Shown here piece after piece: positions 62,601 through 64,000 of a stretch of 64,000 bases of DNA; position 1 is the first letter of the stretch; every line of letters starts with the position of its first letter. Both the position numbers and the translations under genes were made by a program. The notes beneath the pieces were generated by a model that did no database searches, was not told the DNA's origin, and worked only from the letters and a program-made list of their open reading frames with translations. Source of the stretch: Paramecium sonneborni (taxonomy: Eukaryota; Ciliophora; Oligohymenophorea; Peniculida; Parameciidae); NCBI GenBank assembly GCA_905182985.1, contig CAJJDN010000077.1, positions 62,001 to 126,000 on the forward strand, in the 5' to 3' direction.

Positions 62601-63388
62601 ACTTCCACTTATTATGAGAGGTACTTTTGATTAAGACATCAATTACAGATAACATGTATAATATGAAGAAAAAGAAGATGTTGCATCTGTTCAAAAGAAA
62701 TTTGAAGAATACCTAAAATATAAGTTCCCAACTCTTTATTATGTGGGATAGAGTAAAAGTATTTTTACAATTCCAAATTATATGTTATGGGCATTTACTG
62801 GTCTAGTACATGGTATGATAATTTATTTTTTCATACTTTGGATATTAGATTATGAGATAGTAGAGGATAATGGATTTCCTGGAGGATTGGCAGCCTTTTC
62901 ATTAACTGTTTATTCTAGTATTATTTTAGTATTAATTTTATTATTAATTCAAGATTGCTGATTTAAAGATTGCCATTCATACTAAATATTGGACTTGGTT
63001 TAATTTTGTATGTATTACATTTCTGTCTATATTACTCTATATCATTTATGTAATCATATCATAATTCTGGCCAGGTACTTTAATGGAATATACTCCGTTT
63101 ACTATGGTTGGAACTCCTCATTTCTGGTTATCTATGATTCTAATTGGAGGAATTATTGGAGGATTAGAAGCCATAATAGCTTAATTATAGAGAGAATTTT
63201 TCACTGACCCTGCTTCTGAAATGTTATTTAAAGTTAATACTTTTGGATTAAATCAAAATAAATTCATTGAGTTAAAAGAAAAAAATCAAAAATAATTCAA
63301 AGATTCTTTTTGGGAACCTCTCTATAAATAATATTAATAATAAAATGAAGAAGTTATTAAATTTAGCTAATCATAGCATGCTGAATGA
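59694..63388 (+). CDS. P4-ATPase (phospholipid flippase)
   Basis: P-type ATPase of 1,180 residues moving phospholipids from the outer to the cytosolic leaflet, usually with a CDC50 subunit. Signatures: [19 protein letters not shown] and [10 protein letters not shown] near the N-terminus, [16 protein letters not shown]-domain [10 protein letters not shown], phosphorylation site [38 protein letters not shown] and [21 protein letters not shown] hydrophobic C-terminal half with the usual helices follows ([25 protein letters not shown]). The DGET motif reads DGEK, an unusual change. Six introns restore one exact frame, beginning 59816-59840; the ones near 60016 and 62935 end AAG. The start [10 protein letters not shown] was chosen because it reads continuously into YPSNFIKTS. 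Confidence 0.95.
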
Positions 63389-64000
63389 TATGTTTATTAT
63401 TATATAATAATTTAATAATTTGCAATAAACTTAATTTTGTACATCTAACCAATTTAATAAAGATTCTTCTCTTATAAATTTTATAAGAGACTTCTTGTGT
63501 TTTTTAAATTACTATTACATAATATAGCCATACGATAAATAGAAAATATGATAATTGAAGATTTAACAGTATGGACAATTGGTAAAAGAAGAAATCACAA
63601 AATAAAGTTGCTATTGAGCTAATAAAGTTAATCAAAAATATTTTTTTGTTGGTATATTCATAAATTATAAAGTAATTCATAATAATTATAATTAGGAGAA
63701 CTAAGGAATTAAAAATTAGTATTTAAAAAGCTTTTCAAAAAAAGTACTAATAATGAATCATATTATAATATGGTAGGAAATTATATATATATAATAATTA
63801 TCTTAGACTGAATGAAATTTATCAATCATTCAAATTATATAAATTTATATATATTATTATAATGATTCAGTTAAATCAATCATTGACTTTGAAATCTATA
63901 ATTTCCAAAAATTATAATTTTAATAGATAAATTAATAAAATTAAATTTTTGGCACAAATAAATAATAAAGTTATCTTATAAAAGTTCAAAATTAAAAATT
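63389..64000. other. Terminal AT-rich region, nothing recognised
   Basis: About 610 nt after the flippase stop. A near-palindromic ATAAATTTTATAAGAGA-like stretch around 63475-63490 (CTTATAAATTTTATAAG) could form a hairpin. No gene, telomere repeat or RNA gene is evident. Confidence 0.5.

Noticed and set aside
1..64000. tRNA, rRNA, CRISPR, insertion sequences, C4A2/C3A3 telomere repeats
   Set aside because: Looked for on both strands; no cloverleaf-like GC islands, regular spacer arrays, transposase motifs or telomeric repeats were seen.

Overview
The window is ciliate macronuclear DNA, most likely from a Paramecium. Genes read through only when TAA and TAG are taken as glutamine and TGA as the sole stop. 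Introns are tiny (20 to 34 nt, nearly all starting GTA), intergenic gaps are short (often 15 to 150 nt), and base composition is very AT-rich. Three genes encode trichocyst-matrix-type secretory proteins, which are typical of Paramecium. Because standard-code ORF calling breaks on TAA/TAG, every model here was rebuilt by hand translation with the ciliate code and by testing introns for frame continuity. About 34 protein genes are present; I saw no tRNA, rRNA, CRISPR array, transposon or telomere repeat.

Left part (1-15.2 kb): IFT80 (5' truncated by the window edge), a long coiled-coil protein, poly(A)-binding protein, a coiled-coil protein with PDPETE repeats, an EF-hand membrane protein, a LanC-like protein, the NEDD8-activating subunit UBA3, a small basic protein and a trichocyst matrix protein (TMP). 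Middle-left (15.5-24.2 kb): an unrecognised gene and a second TMP that appear twice because a 1,177-bp segment is repeated exactly on either side of a single N (most simply an unmerged contig overlap), then a CDPK-like kinase, a small cyclin and a third TMP.

Middle (24.9-38.7 kb): two tandem hybrid histidine kinases, a 2,823-residue Cys-rich, beta-repeat, multi-pass surface protein on the opposite strand, and a 66-residue protein carrying a KEN box and a KRKLF motif. Right part (38.9-64 kb): an RBR ubiquitin ligase, a BAH-PHD reader, EXO1 with a PIP box, an active kinase followed by a pseudokinase, another kinase, a SAPS-type PP6 regulatory subunit, a coiled-coil protein, a Cache-domain receptor-like protein, a small membrane protein, a bZIP protein, an unusual SAM/RCC1/MJ1316 fusion protein, a small protein, a medium-chain oxidoreductase and a P4-ATPase.

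The genes do not form an operon-like pathway; this is ordinary dense ciliate gene order. Recurrent themes are signalling (five kinases or pseudokinases, two hybrid histidine kinases, a cyclin, a PP6 subunit), ubiquitin-family conjugation (UBA3, RBR ligase), secretion and membranes (TMPs, P4-ATPase, large surface protein) and cilia (IFT80). The most notable genome-level signal is that many frame-required introns end in AAG or CAG instead of TAG.
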